DNA of 64,000 bases, from positions 1 to 64,000 of the forward strand of contig CAIXGW010000081.1 in assembly GCA_903919145.1 (NCBI GenBank), given 5' to 3'. A program made the position numbers and the translations under genes. The first letter of the stretch is position 1, and every line of letters begins with the position of its first letter. The stretch is from an uncultured Myxococcales bacterium (GTDB lineage: Bacteria; Myxococcota_A; UBA9042). Of the stretch, positions 44,701 through 56,007 are shown piece after piece. The notes beneath the pieces were generated by a model. It was given only the letters and a program-made list of their open reading frames with translations. It did no database searches and had not been told where the DNA came from.

Positions 44701-45612
44701 GCAGTCGGCATCGGCAGTGCAGGCGCACGTCGACTTGCCCACGCAACCACCTGCGCTGTCGCACTTTTCTCCAGCGGTGCAGGCGTTGCCGTCGTCACAG
44801 GGGCCGCCGGCGGCCGCAGCGGAGGCAGTGCAGCCCTTGGCCAGGTCGCAGCCGTCGTCGGTGCAGGGGTTGCCGTCGCTGCAGCCTTTGGCGTCGGGTT
44901 TGTGGCTGCAGCCAGCCCCGGCGACGCAGCTGTCCAGGGTGCACTCGATCAGGTCGTCACAGCTTGAAGAATTGCCTTTGCATACACCGGCCTTGCAGGC
45001 GTCGCCGCTGGTGCAGGCGTCGCCGTCGTCGCAGGTCGCCTGCAGGTCAGTGGTGGGCTCGTGGACGATCTGCACGCCCTGGTCGCACCAGTCTTTGGTG
45101 CACGGATTGCCGTCTTCGTAGTCGGCGGCGCTGGCGGCCACGCACTCTCCGGCGCTGCACTTCTTGCCGCAGATGCCAAAACCGCAGGTGGTGCCGTCAG
45201 AAACCGGGGTCAGCGAGCACTCGCCGGCCTGGTCGCAGCGCGGGGTGGCGCAGTCGCTGGCAGAAGCGGTCATGCTTTTGCAGACGGTGCCGGGCGCCTG
45301 GGCCTGAAGCTGACAGAAGCCTTTGTTGCAGCGGGGCAATTTGCAGGGCGTCTTGCCGGGCACGCTGATGCAGTCAAAGTCGGTGACGCACTCTTCGCCC
45401 TGCGCGCTGTCTTCCGTTGCCGAGGCGTCTTTGGCGACATCGGCCGCGGTGGCGTCAGTGCCGGTGGAAGCGCCGTCTGCGGGCAGGTCGCCCGTCGCCA
45501 GATCCACCGCGCCACCAGCATAGTCCTGCACGGCGACCTCGCCGCACCCCAGGGCCCACAGGGCCAGGGCACCGACGAGCAGGGTGCGAGCAAACGTATA
45601 GGGATGCGCCAT
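41740..45612 (-). CDS. Giant lipoprotein with 35-40 slime-mould-type Cys repeats
   Basis: The 1290-aa product has a lipoprotein signal ending in WALGCGE, an Asp/Ala/Ser-rich linker, and then almost only short Cys-rich modules of the type CDDGNPCTxDxCDxxTGxC. I count roughly 35-40. This is the pattern of the 'Dictyostelium (slime mold) repeat' family, which is abundant in secreted proteins of myxobacteria. Four to six cysteines per module must form disulfides, so folding needs an oxidising periplasm. It ends in GYCESGGPFK without a sorting domain. A stiff stalk or matrix protein on the cell surface is the likely role, by inference. DNA repeats in this stretch reflect the coding repeats. Confidence 0.82.
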   Translation of the reverse strand: MAHPYTFARTLLVGALALWALGCGEVAVQDYAGGAVDLATGDLPADGASTGTDATAADVAKDASATEDSAQGEECVTDFDCISVPGKTPCKLPRCNKGFCQLQAQAPGTVCKSMTASASDCATPRCDQAGECSLTPVSDGTTCGFGICGKKCSAGECVAASAADYEDGNPCTKDWCDQGVQIVHEPTTDLQATCDDGDACTSGDACKAGVCKGNSSSCDDLIECTLDSCVAGAGCSHKPDAKGCSDGNPCTDDGCDLAKGCTASAAAAGGPCDDGNACTAGEKCDSAGGCVGKSTCACTADADCAASQTNLCLGALTCKDSLCVADPALLVQCPSGDSCAPVSCDPKTGQCAAKPAADNSNCNDGNACTTASSCQKGVCTGSAPANCDDANPCTADACDPVLGCQSTPGSGSCDDGSACTTADSCSGGSCLGTKVNCDDAVACTIDSCDSKTGSCAHKADSALCDDGNPCTTAGCDAKLGCQFPADDSAKCDDGDACTKDACKGGKCVGTNECACKEDLACNDNNPCTTDKCVQNKCVISSASDGSACDSGDKCQMPGSGVCQLGACKAGNKPIDCSSQADACNNAACDPGSGKCQKVAKTDGSSCDADGNGCTQGDQCQAGKCSIGKLLDCSASSDACNKGSCKATATDKASCIKTPVAAGTTCDDGKYCTSKDTCNSTGACTGGAAVDCSTLSGNCSDGVCDEAAKQCKSQPKASTTACEDGLACTAGDKCDGKGGCAAGAPLTCTGTACKPSKCDEVAKGCSAYNASSGAVCDDGNGCTTVDGCDGAGTCKGASPKTCSGDACNTAACDAKTGACVLTAVGNGATCSDGNPCTTADTCQSGKCAGGSAVVCKGDACNTSSCDTASGSCVKKPVTDGTACDDAQACTTSDVCKAGTCTSGTWTCSCKPATAATDCDDKKVCTTDACNLVGGAYQCVNTAQTGKACDDANLCSTTDVCTSTGACAGTAVVCDDANPCTLDKCDPTTGKCAYTANTGAACSDGTLCTSSDTCQSTGVCTGKATVCSDGNACTLDTCDPISGKCAFPNTPGPCSDANACTASDTCQNGLCVAGTSKVCNDSNGCTNDSCDVATGNCIYTPNSAACSDGSACTVNDVCSASKCQAGAFIKCSDGNLCTDDSCNPATGLCVYTVNAEPCNDGNPCTVPDTCKSGGCYGTAKLCTDGNVCTNDSCDGLTGNCGFANNTSTCLDKNPCTTSEVCSGGLCVTKALICNDNNACTKDSCNTLTGCTYSPVADGTLCGVKYLCQTFPIKIYCTPTCSAGYCESGGPFK

Positions 45613-45921
45613 GTTAGAAGTCTCCAGGGTTCGCGTGTGGCGGTCTGCACAGTTCTTGATGCGGCGCCAAGCCAAGCCCGCGGAGGGCCCTTGCGCTGCC
45701 AGCTGGGTCACCGAGCTCGCCCATGCGGGGTCGCAGCGACGCCCCGACGACAAACCGCTCGATTTGTCCATGTCGGGCCCCTAGGGTAGCGGTTTTGCCG
45801 GTCCGTTGACAAATTCACACGGCCGCCGCGCATCGGTCGGCTGGCAGCACTTGCAAATCTATTGCATCTAGCTCTACACTGTGCCAACGCGGGATAGCTC
45901 AATCCCGCCCCGTGGCTAGCA
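45613..45921. promoter_or_regulatory. Divergent promoter region between Cys-repeat lipoprotein and metal-uptake genes
   Basis: These 309 bases hold no gene. They carry the 18-bp palindrome at 45750-45767 described separately and a second inverted repeat TGCAA-N5-TTGCA at 45852-45866, 55 bases before the barrel-protein start. Both could be operators. No clear -35/-10 pair was found. Confidence 0.5.
45750..45767. promoter_or_regulatory. 18-bp palindrome, candidate metalloregulator operator (copy 1)
   Basis: ACAAACCG-CT-CGATTTGT. It matches the palindrome at 49842-49859 at 15 of 18 or more positions, and flanking GCCCCG is shared. It sits 154 bases before the outer-membrane protein gene and 137 bases before the divergent lipoprotein gene. 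Confidence 0.55.
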
Positions 45922-47220
45922 ATGTCTTGGTTCGGCAGCACAATTGACTCACGCCGCAGGGTCGCGGCTGCTTGCCTCTGGCTGGGGGCCGCGGCCCTGG
46001 CTTGCCCGGCTGCCGTGGCCGCACAGCCTGCCGTTGGGCCTGCGGGCGAGTCAGACCTGGAAGCTGACCTGGCTGCCGCCGCCACCCCTGCAGAGCTGAC
46101 AGCTGCAGAGCTGGAGGCCCTGGGCGCCGCCGCAGCCGCCGACTCCAGCGCCGCCGCTGCCTCCAAGCAGGCCGCTGCAGTAGGGGCGGCCCCTTCGTCA
46201 GCGCCGCAAATTTCGCTGATTTTTGATGGAGCTGCCGCGGCCTACACCGACGCCAAGCCGTTGCAGACAGGCGGCCATGACCCCAAGCGCAATGGCTTCA
46301 ACCTGCAGCAGTTGGAGTTGCACATGGAGTCGTCGGTCGACCCCTACCTGCACTTTCAGGCCAACATCGTGTTTGCCCAATTTGGCGTAGAGGTAGAAGA
46401 AGCCTATGCAGAGACCATGGCGCTGCCCTGGGGCCTGCAGCTCAAGGCCGGCCAGATGCTGACGGCGTTTGGTCGCATCAATGCCACCCACCCCCACAGC
46501 TGGAGCTTTGTCGATCAGCCGCTGATGATTGGCAAATTCTTTGGCAGCGAAGGCAGCCGCGGCTTGGGAGTCCAGGCGGCTTGGCTGACGCCGCTGCCCT
46601 GGTTCACCGAAGTCAAGCTGGCTACGACCGACGCTGCCGGCCAGTGCTGCGCGCGCTCTTGGCTTGGCGGCACGGACCTGCCGGTGCGGCGGCCGGGCGA
46701 CCTGTTGTACACCCTTACCGCCAAGAGTTTTGTGCCCATCGATGACGACTGGTCGGTGACCATTGGCCTGTCGGGCCAGACAGGGCCCAACGCCAGCGGC
46801 AATGACAACCGCTCTGAGGTGGTGGGCGCCGACCTGTACCTGCGCTATCGGCCGGCCTCTGACCCTCTGCGCCGCTCTCTGTCTCTGCAGGTGGAACACA
46901 GCGCTCGCTCGCGCCAGCAGCCGGGCACCCACCTGGTCGATCAAGCGGGCTATGCGCACCTGGTTGGCGTGTTTGCGCTGCGCTGGGAAGCCGGCTGGCG
47001 AACCGATTGGGGCACCGGCGTCTCTGGCGACCCTCTGGACGCCAGCTGGACCGGTCAGCGAACCCGCCACGCTGCGCAACTAAGCTTCTACCCTTCGCAT
47101 TTTTCGCGGGTCCGCCTGCAGTTGTCGGCCGATGTGCCCAGCTGGAGGCAGGAGCCGATCTACGGCGCAGTGCTGGCGCTGGAAACCCTGATCGGCGACC
47201 ACGGCGCCCACAACTTCTAG
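45922..47220 (+). CDS. Outer-membrane beta-barrel protein of the metal-uptake cluster
   Basis: The 432-aa product has a signal peptide ending near AVAAQPAV, then an Ala/Glu-rich stretch, then a region of alternating hydrophobic and aromatic strands (for example LHFQANIVFAQFGVEVEEAYAETM and LSLQVEHSARSRQQPG, both shown in part) that ends with a C-terminal aromatic residue (HNF), as in porins. The FNLQQLELHMESSVDPY stretch resembles porin-like proteins found beside zinc ABC genes. It lies nine bases before a ZnuA-like gene, so a role in passing metal or metal complexes across the outer membrane is plausible. Ribosome-binding evidence for the start is weak. Confidence 0.7.
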   Translation: MSWFGSTIDSRRRVAAACLWLGAAALACPAAVAAQPAVGPAGESDLEADLAAAATPAELTAAELEALGAAAAADSSAAAASKQAAAVGAAPSSAPQISLIFDGAAAAYTDAKPLQTGGHDPKRNGFNLQQLELHMESSVDPYLHFQANIVFAQFGVEVEEAYAETMALPWGLQLKAGQMLTAFGRINATHPHSWSFVDQPLMIGKFFGSEGSRGLGVQAAWLTPLPWFTEVKLATTDAAGQCCARSWLGGTDLPVRRPGDLLYTLTAKSFVPIDDDWSVTIGLSGQTGPNASGNDNRSEVVGADLYLRYRPASDPLRRSLSLQVEHSARSRQQPGTHLVDQAGYAHLVGVFALRWEAGWRTDWGTGVSGDPLDASWTGQRTRHAAQLSFYPSHFSRVRLQLSADVPSWRQEPIYGAVLALETLIGDHGAHNF

Positions 47221-47229
47221 GAATTCTCC

Positions 47230-48195
47230 ATGCGCACACTGCTTCTCTCTAAGTGTTTGGTCGTCAGATGCTGGGCGGCGGCAAGGCTGCCAGCTTGGCT
47301 GATGGGGTTGGTCGCGCTGAGCCTGCTTGGGGCTGCCCCGGCGCAGGCCCTGCAGGTGGTGGCAACGCTGCCGACCCTGGCTGCGCTGGCCCGCGAAGTG
47401 GCGGGGCCGCACGCCAAGGTAGAGACCCTGCTCGGTCCCCGCCAGGATCCCCACTACGCCGACGCCCGCCCCAACCTGGTGCTGTCTCTGAACCGCGCGG
47501 ATCTGCTGCTGGTCAATGGCCTGGAGCTGGAGGTGGGCTGGCTGCCCGGCCTGGTGCGGCAGTCGCGCAATCCGCGCATCCAGACCGGCACCCAGGGCTA
47601 TTTTGACGCTTCGACCGCCGTGCAGCGCCTGCAGGTGGTGGGCAAAGTCGACCGCGCCATGGGCGACATCCACCCCGGCGGCAACCCGCATTTTGCCTGG
47701 GATCCGCGGGCCGGGGCGGCGATTGCCGAAGGGGTCGCCCGCAGCATGGCCGGCCTCGATCCGGCCCACGCCGCCGACTACCAGCGCAATGGCGCAGCCC
47801 TGGCCGCGCGCCTGCGGGCCATCGCGGCAGAAGAGGCAAAGCGTTTCATGGCGTTGCCTGAGTCGAGCCGGCGGATTGTGGCCTACCACGACTCGCTGGT
47901 CTACCTGCTGGACTGGCTGGCCCTCAAGCAGGTCGGCACCGTAGAGCCGCGGCCAGGAATCCCGCCCGATCCGGCACAGCTGGCTAAAATTGTTGGGATT
48001 GTCCGCGCGACCCAGGCCAAGGTGTTGGCCCAAGAAGAGTACTACCCCCGCTCTACCTCCGATCAAGTCGCCAAAATCACCGGAGCGCGGTTGCTGATTC
48101 TGCCGGCTGGCCCCAAGTACTTAGAAGGGCAGCGCTATGAGGACTTTGTCCGCGGCTTGGCCCAGGACCTCTACGGAGCCGTCAGTGGCAAGTAG
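47230..48195 (+). CDS. Zinc/manganese ABC transporter substrate-binding protein (ZnuA/TroA family)
   Basis: The 321-aa product has a signal peptide ending APAQA, then the cluster A-I fold. Metal ligands are visible as His in LLGPRQDPHYADARP, His in GGNPHFAWDP, His in VAYHDSLVYLLDW and an acidic residue in AQEEYYPRST. The variant LLGPRQDPHY and the absence of a His-rich loop separate it from typical ZnuA; manganese cannot be excluded. It should deliver metal to the ZnuB/ZnuC-like pair encoded about 2 kb downstream, with two lipoprotein genes between them. Confidence 0.88.
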   Translation: MRTLLLSKCLVVRCWAAARLPAWLMGLVALSLLGAAPAQALQVVATLPTLAALAREVAGPHAKVETLLGPRQDPHYADARPNLVLSLNRADLLLVNGLELEVGWLPGLVRQSRNPRIQTGTQGYFDASTAVQRLQVVGKVDRAMGDIHPGGNPHFAWDPRAGAAIAEGVARSMAGLDPAHAADYQRNGAALAARLRAIAAEEAKRFMALPESSRRIVAYHDSLVYLLDWLALKQVGTVEPRPGIPPDPAQLAKIVGIVRATQAKVLAQEEYYPRSTSDQVAKITGARLLILPAGPKYLEGQRYEDFVRGLAQDLYGAVSGK

Positions 48196-48232
48196 CCCCC
48201 ATCACCGGCCAGAACCCAAGATCGCGAATTCG

Positions 48233-49177
48233 ATGCGGGTTTCCCCCGCTTCTGCTTCACTGGCTGGGCCTGCTGCTTGGCGGGCTTCTGCCCAACCCCA
48301 GGGTCGGCTGCTGCAACCCGGCGCCCGCTCAAGGGTGGCGGTCCTGCTGATCTGCGCTGGGCTGGCCGCGCTGCTGACGTGCAGCGGCTGCGCCTGGGAC
48401 GCTGGACAGCCCTGGGGCCTTTGGCATCCGGCGCTGCGGCTGCGCGCCAGCGTGGCCAAGGACCGGCAGCTGCCCGGCGGGCGCTTTCGCACGGCGTCCG
48501 AATACCTTTGGCAGATCGAGACTTTGCAGGTTGAGCTGGCAGCCACCCAACTGCAGCTGGCCAGCGATGCCGCTCAGCTTTCCTTCGACCCGGCCAAACC
48601 GCCGGCCGGCTACTCGCTGTGCCACGGCGGCCACTGCCACGCCGCCGACGGGCGTTTGGTCGACTACGCGGATATTCAGGCAGAATTGCTTGGCGACGCC
48701 GCGGGTCCCGCCCTGGTGACCCTGCCGCTGGAATTCACCGCTGCCATGGCCGCCGAGTACGGGCCGCCGCTGGCCGCCGGGCCGCTCGAGCTGCCCCTTG
48801 GCGAGCTGGCCACCCTGCGTCTGGCTTGGCGCGCTGTGCACCTGCGGGCTCGCGTGTGGGATGGGTCACCCTCAGGCAACCGCTTGCCGACAAAAGGGAT
48901 TATCATGACAGTCACCCTGCCGGCAGCCAGCATTGCCGCCCAGCTGGCTGGCAGCGTAGGGCCGCATCAGCCGCTGCACCTTTCCACCCGCGCCGACCTG
49001 GACGTGCCGGTGACCTTCTTGGATGGCCTGGACGTGGCTGCGCTGGCCAGCGGCGCGCCAACCGCCAGCGGCGAGCCGCAGATCCAGCTGACCGCCGACT
49101 CGCCGGCGGCGCTGGCGCTGGGCGGGTCCTGGCTGCACCACGGCACGCTGACCGTCAGCGTGGCCCGCGAGGATTAG
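48233..49177 (+). CDS. Metal-binding lipoprotein with a CHGGHCH motif (MbnP-like)
   Basis: The 314-aa product has a hydrophobic signal ending LLTCSGCAW (lipobox). The motif SLCHGGHCHAADG follows at about residue 124, a cluster of two Cys and three His suited to copper or zinc. After it come VDYADIQAELLG and a beta-rich body with long hydrophobic strands. The layout recalls MbnP-type metal-binding proteins, but this is a tentative assignment. The start is uncertain: ATG 48233 gives a 40-residue polar lead; a GTG further in would start just at the signal. It is encoded between the binding protein and the ABC genes, which fits a role in metal capture. Confidence 0.65.
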   Translation: MRVSPASASLAGPAAWRASAQPQGRLLQPGARSRVAVLLICAGLAALLTCSGCAWDAGQPWGLWHPALRLRASVAKDRQLPGGRFRTASEYLWQIETLQVELAATQLQLASDAAQLSFDPAKPPAGYSLCHGGHCHAADGRLVDYADIQAELLGDAAGPALVTLPLEFTAAMAAEYGPPLAAGPLELPLGELATLRLAWRAVHLRARVWDGSPSGNRLPTKGIIMTVTLPAASIAAQLAGSVGPHQPLHLSTRADLDVPVTFLDGLDVAALASGAPTASGEPQIQLTADSPAALALGGSWLHHGTLTVSVARED

Positions 49178-49252
49178 CCCTTCAACCCCTTGACAACCCC
49201 GGCCCGACAGTCCCCTAGGGAATGTCTGAACATTGAAATGAAAGGAGAACCC

Positions 49253-49744
49253 GTGAACCACCTGCGCTCGCTGACCATGGCCACCTGCACCTTTGCCGCC
49301 ATCGGCCTTGTTGCCTGTACAGAAGAGGCCGCCCCTGCAGCCGCGGAAGACCCGGCAGCCGAGGCCTGCGAACACTTGGCCGAGGGCCCGGCCCAAGCCG
49401 TGGCGGCCAAGACCACAGACGCTGCTGCGGAATTGCCCGACGTCTCCACGAGCCACACCCGCTTTGACGTGACGCTGCCAGCCGATGTCAGCGGCACCTA
49501 CGCGGGCTACGTCAAGTTCCTGGCCCCCGCCGCCGGCAGCTACCTGCTGGTGGCCAACGCCGCCGTCCCGATTCAAGTTATTGACTCAGCGGGAAAAGCT
49601 GTCGCACCTACTGCGCAGGTGGCCGTCGGCGCGTGCGCTGCGGTCAAGACCCAGCTCGAGCTGCCGCTTGGCGTGGCGACCTACCGCGTCAAGGTGGGCC
49701 CGCACACCCAGCCGCTGGTGGGGCTGCTGTTCGAGGCCAAGTAG
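49253..49744 (+). CDS. Small lipoprotein in the metal-uptake cluster
   Basis: The 163-aa product starts at a GTG preceded by AAAGGAGAA, a clear ribosome-binding site. The signal peptide ends in the lipobox GLVACTE and is followed by an Ala/Glu-rich linker. The remainder is a small beta-rich domain, with THTRFDVTLPADVSGTY-like and GSYLLVANAAVPIQVI segments and a closing PHTQPLVGLLFEAK; it resembles an immunoglobulin-like or jelly-roll fold. I cannot name the family. It may help capture metal in the periplasm or outer membrane, by context alone. Confidence 0.7.
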   Translation: MNHLRSLTMATCTFAAIGLVACTEEAAPAAAEDPAAEACEHLAEGPAQAVAAKTTDAAAELPDVSTSHTRFDVTLPADVSGTYAGYVKFLAPAAGSYLLVANAAVPIQVIDSAGKAVAPTAQVAVGACAAVKTQLELPLGVATYRVKVGPHTQPLVGLLFEAK

Positions 49745-49841
49745 GTCCCAGCCGACCGCCCGCAGATCCCGCTAGCGGCCCTTGCGCTGCAGAGCGGGGC
49801 GCCAACCCTGCCGCCGCGCAGTGGTCGCGCCGCCCCGGACC

Positions 49842-49859
49842 ACAAATCGGTCGATTTGT
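49842..49859. promoter_or_regulatory. 18-bp perfect palindrome, candidate metalloregulator operator (copy 2)
   Basis: ACAAATCG-GT-CGATTTGT, with perfect 8-bp arms, lies 35 bases before the ZnuC-like ATG. It is nearly identical to the palindrome at 45750-45767 upstream of the first gene of the same cluster. A Zur-like regulator is the obvious candidate, but no regulator gene is in the window. Confidence 0.6.
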
Positions 49860-49894
49860 TTCTCATTGGGCCGTAGACTCCGCGCGGAGGCGCC

Positions 49895-50677
49895 ATGAGC
49901 CCTGAGCCAGTGCTAGTTCAACCTGCTGAGCGCGGTGCCGATGGCGCTGACGAATTGCTGTTGTCTTGCCGAGGGTTGGTGGTGGGTCACGCTGGCCGAC
50001 CGATCCTGCCGCCCATCGACCTGGAGGTGCGCACCGGGCAGGCGTGGGCGGTCGTCGGGCCCAATGGCAGCGGCAAGACCACGCTGCTGCGGACCGTGCT
50101 GGGGCTGCTGCCGCTGATCGATGGCGAGCTGCGCCGTCCGCGCCGCGGCATAGGCTATGTACCGCAGCGCAGCGCCATGGATGCGGAAGTCCCAGCGCGG
50201 GTGATTGACCTCGTGCGGTCTGGAGCCGAGCGCGGCTGGTCCTTTGTCAACCCCCTGTGGATGGTCGGCGCTCGCAGCCGCGTTCAGCGGGCCCTGGCGG
50301 ACACGGCGACCGATGCCCTGTGCCGCGAGCCCTGGCAGCACCTGTCTGAAGGGCAGAAGCAGCGCGTCCTGATGGCCCAGGCCCTGGCTGGTGATCCGCA
50401 GCTGCTGGTCTTGGACGAGCCGACCAGCGCCATGGACCTCCACGCCGAGCTCTCTGTCTTTCAGTTGCTGGGCCAGCTGCGGCGCTCGCGGTCGCTGGCG
50501 GTGTTGATGGTTGGCCACAACTTGGCGCTGCTGGCGCGCCATGCGACCCACGCGCTGCTGGTCGACAAGGACCAAGGCGTTGCCGTGGCCGGAACGGTCG
50601 CCGAGGTCATCGCTTCGCCGGCTTGGGCCGTGCGCTATGGCATGCCGGGTCCGCGCGGAGGTGCCGATGCCGCCTGA
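49895..50677 (+). CDS. Zinc/manganese ABC transporter ATP-binding protein (ZnuC-like)
   Basis: The 260-aa product is an ABC ATPase of the metal-uptake group. Walker A is GPNGSGKTT, the signature is LSEGQKQR, Walker B is LLVLDEPTSAMD and the switch His is in MVGHNLALL. The N-terminus (ELLLSCRGLVVGHAGRPIL) matches the first strand of ZnuC/MntB proteins. The ATG has a GGAGG site and lies downstream of the palindrome at 49842. The stop overlaps the permease start by 11 bases. Confidence 0.9.
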   Translation: MSPEPVLVQPAERGADGADELLLSCRGLVVGHAGRPILPPIDLEVRTGQAWAVVGPNGSGKTTLLRTVLGLLPLIDGELRRPRRGIGYVPQRSAMDAEVPARVIDLVRSGAERGWSFVNPLWMVGARSRVQRALADTATDALCREPWQHLSEGQKQRVLMAQALAGDPQLLVLDEPTSAMDLHAELSVFQLLGQLRRSRSLAVLMVGHNLALLARHATHALLVDKDQGVAVAGTVAEVIASPAWAVRYGMPGPRGGADAA

Positions 50678-51872
50678 GGCAGAAGCGCTGCCCACCCTGC
50701 AGCAATTCTTTGAAAGCTGGGAGCTCTTTCGCGATCCCGTGGTCGCCGCGGCCATGGTCGGGGCGCTGCTGGGCTGGTTGGGCGTCTATGTGGTGGTGCG
50801 GCGGATGGTGTTCCTGTCGGCAGCGCTGGCGCAGGCGGCGGGCTTGGGCGTCGCTGCCGCGTGGTATGCGCAAATTCACCTGGGAGCCCCAGCTTCTCTG
50901 GTCAATCCGACGACGGGCGCTGTGGTCTCAACCGGCTTGGCCGCTGCTGGGCTCCTGGGCGTCGGCGCCGGGGCTCTGGGCCGCCGCGACGGCGTGCTGG
51001 GCTGGGTCTACTTGCTGGGCGCCGCCGGCACGCTGGCCTTGGGCACAAAGATCGTTCAGGAAGTTCAAGATATCCAGTCGATCCTGTTTGGCACGGCGGT
51101 GGCAGTGTCCCATGAGGACTTGCTGCTCATCGCCTGGCTGACCGGCGGCCTTGGGCTCTTGCACGTGGTGGGGCTGCGCGGCTTTGTCCAAGTGGCCGTC
51201 GACGAAGACGGTGCCCGGGTCCGCGGGCTGCCGACTCGCTTGTTGGGGGTGGCGCTGGTGGCCTCGCTGGCCATGGCCGTCTCTCTGTCTACCCGCGTAC
51301 TTGGCGCGCTGCCGGTGTTCGCCTTTACGGTCTTGCCGGCCATGGCTGGGCTGCGGCTGGCGCCCAACGTGGCGGGCGCGGCGGCTGTAGCGGCCCTGCT
51401 GGGCGCCGTGGCAGGGGTGGTCGGCTATGGGGTGGCCTTTCTGTATCAGCTGCCAGTCGGGGCGTCGCAGGCCCTGGTGGCGGGCGGCGGCCTGGTGCTG
51501 GCCCACGCGCTGGCCTGGGTCCTGGACCGTCTGCACCACTGGCAGGCCCACCGCCACGGCCACATCCACAGCCCGGGGTGCGGCCACCTGGCGGTGCGCC
51601 ACGGCGACCACGTCGACTACCTCAATGATGGGCTCTTGGACCACCGCCACGGCGATGAGCAACAGATCCACAAGCTGCAGGGGCAAGTAGACGGCCACGT
51701 GCACGCTTCGCCCGGCCATCCGCACCACCATCGCCACGGCGCCAACTGCGGCCATCCTGCGGTGGCCCATGACGACCACGTCGACTACCTGGTGGCGGGC
51801 CGCCTGCACCATCCCCACGGCGACCACTGCGACGACCACGGCGCCCTGGAACTGGTCGAAGAGCACCTGTAG
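50667..51872 (+). CDS. Zinc/manganese ABC permease with His-rich C-terminal extension
   Basis: The 401-aa product has about eight membrane segments of the ZnuB/TroC type over residues 20-290 (DPVVAAAMVGALLGWLGVYV, then VVVRRMVFLSAALAQAAGLG, LPVFAFTVLPAMAGLRLAP). The remaining ~110 residues are an unusual His/Asp-rich tail with two similar blocks: CGHLAVRHGDHVDYLNDG and CGHPAVAHDDHVDYLVAG, each followed by a HxHGD stretch. Such a tail would bind several metal ions, likely zinc. Ordinary ZnuB proteins have about 260-300 aa and no such tail. The ATG follows GGAGG and overlaps the ATPase stop. Confidence 0.88.
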   Translation: MPPEAEALPTLQQFFESWELFRDPVVAAAMVGALLGWLGVYVVVRRMVFLSAALAQAAGLGVAAAWYAQIHLGAPASLVNPTTGAVVSTGLAAAGLLGVGAGALGRRDGVLGWVYLLGAAGTLALGTKIVQEVQDIQSILFGTAVAVSHEDLLLIAWLTGGLGLLHVVGLRGFVQVAVDEDGARVRGLPTRLLGVALVASLAMAVSLSTRVLGALPVFAFTVLPAMAGLRLAPNVAGAAAVAALLGAVAGVVGYGVAFLYQLPVGASQALVAGGGLVLAHALAWVLDRLHHWQAHRHGHIHSPGCGHLAVRHGDHVDYLNDGLLDHRHGDEQQIHKLQGQVDGHVHASPGHPHHHRHGANCGHPAVAHDDHVDYLVAGRLHHPHGDHCDDHGALELVEEHL

Positions 51873-51962
51873 CCCTTGCCTCCCCCGGGGCCTCTCACCG
51901 CAGATCGAAACGCCACCGCCGCGCGTCCGTGCAAGCTGCACCGCTCGCCGCCGGAGGTTCCC

Positions 51963-55496
<3,534 letters not shown>

Positions 55497-55583
55497 CTAT
55501 CGATGGTTTGGACTGCGCTCTGCGGTCAAACGCGTCAGTAGTTTTGAGGGGTTAGCCGCAGGTGCCGGCATGTCGCCGGGCCC

Positions 55584-55943
55584 CTAGGCCTTGGCAGGCG
55601 GCTCAAAGTGAGCCTTCACCCGCGGTCGCTGCAGCAGCCACGCTGACCACCAAAAGAACAGCGTCACAAACCCCAGGATGGCCGCCATCCGCAGGTAGGG
55701 CCGGCCCAAGGCTATGCGCTCTTCGGCGACTTGCCAGGCTTTCAGCAGCCACATCGGCGAGCTGACCAGCAATACGCCGGCCAGTAACTTGGGCACCCAG
55801 GTTTGGCGAGCCAGCAGCAGCAGCGGCAAAAAGGCGATGCACGCCGCACCGAACCAGCCGGCAAAACTGCCTGCACCGCGCAGGATGTGGGCGCCAAGCG
55901 TCACGCAGCTCAGGATTGCCGGCAGCAGCCGCAGCCACACCAT
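55584..55943 (-). CDS. Small membrane protein, hypothetical
   Basis: The 119-aa product has about three or four hydrophobic segments (MVWLRLLPAILSCVTLGAHI, GAACIAFLPLLLLA, LLAGVLLVSSPMWLL, MAAILGFVTLFFWWSAW) and an arginine-rich C-terminus. No family is recognised with confidence. I chose ATG 55943 because GGAG precedes it at good distance; a GTG at 55967 would add eight residues. The gene converges with the large VIT/VWA gene and is followed on the other side, after a gap, by the kinase gene. Confidence 0.7.
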   Translation of the reverse strand: MVWLRLLPAILSCVTLGAHILRGAGSFAGWFGAACIAFLPLLLLARQTWVPKLLAGVLLVSSPMWLLKAWQVAEERIALGRPYLRMAAILGFVTLFFWWSAWLLQRPRVKAHFEPPAKA

Positions 55944-56007
55944 GGGGGCTCCAAGGACCTGGCTCACCAGTCAAGGCGGCCGGGCGAGGGCGCGGGGGCC
56001 TCTTGGG

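Noticed and set aside
41800-45200. Dense repeats on the minus strand that could be a non-coding repeat array
   Set aside because: They encode Cys modules in one 1290-codon frame with a good signal peptide and start.
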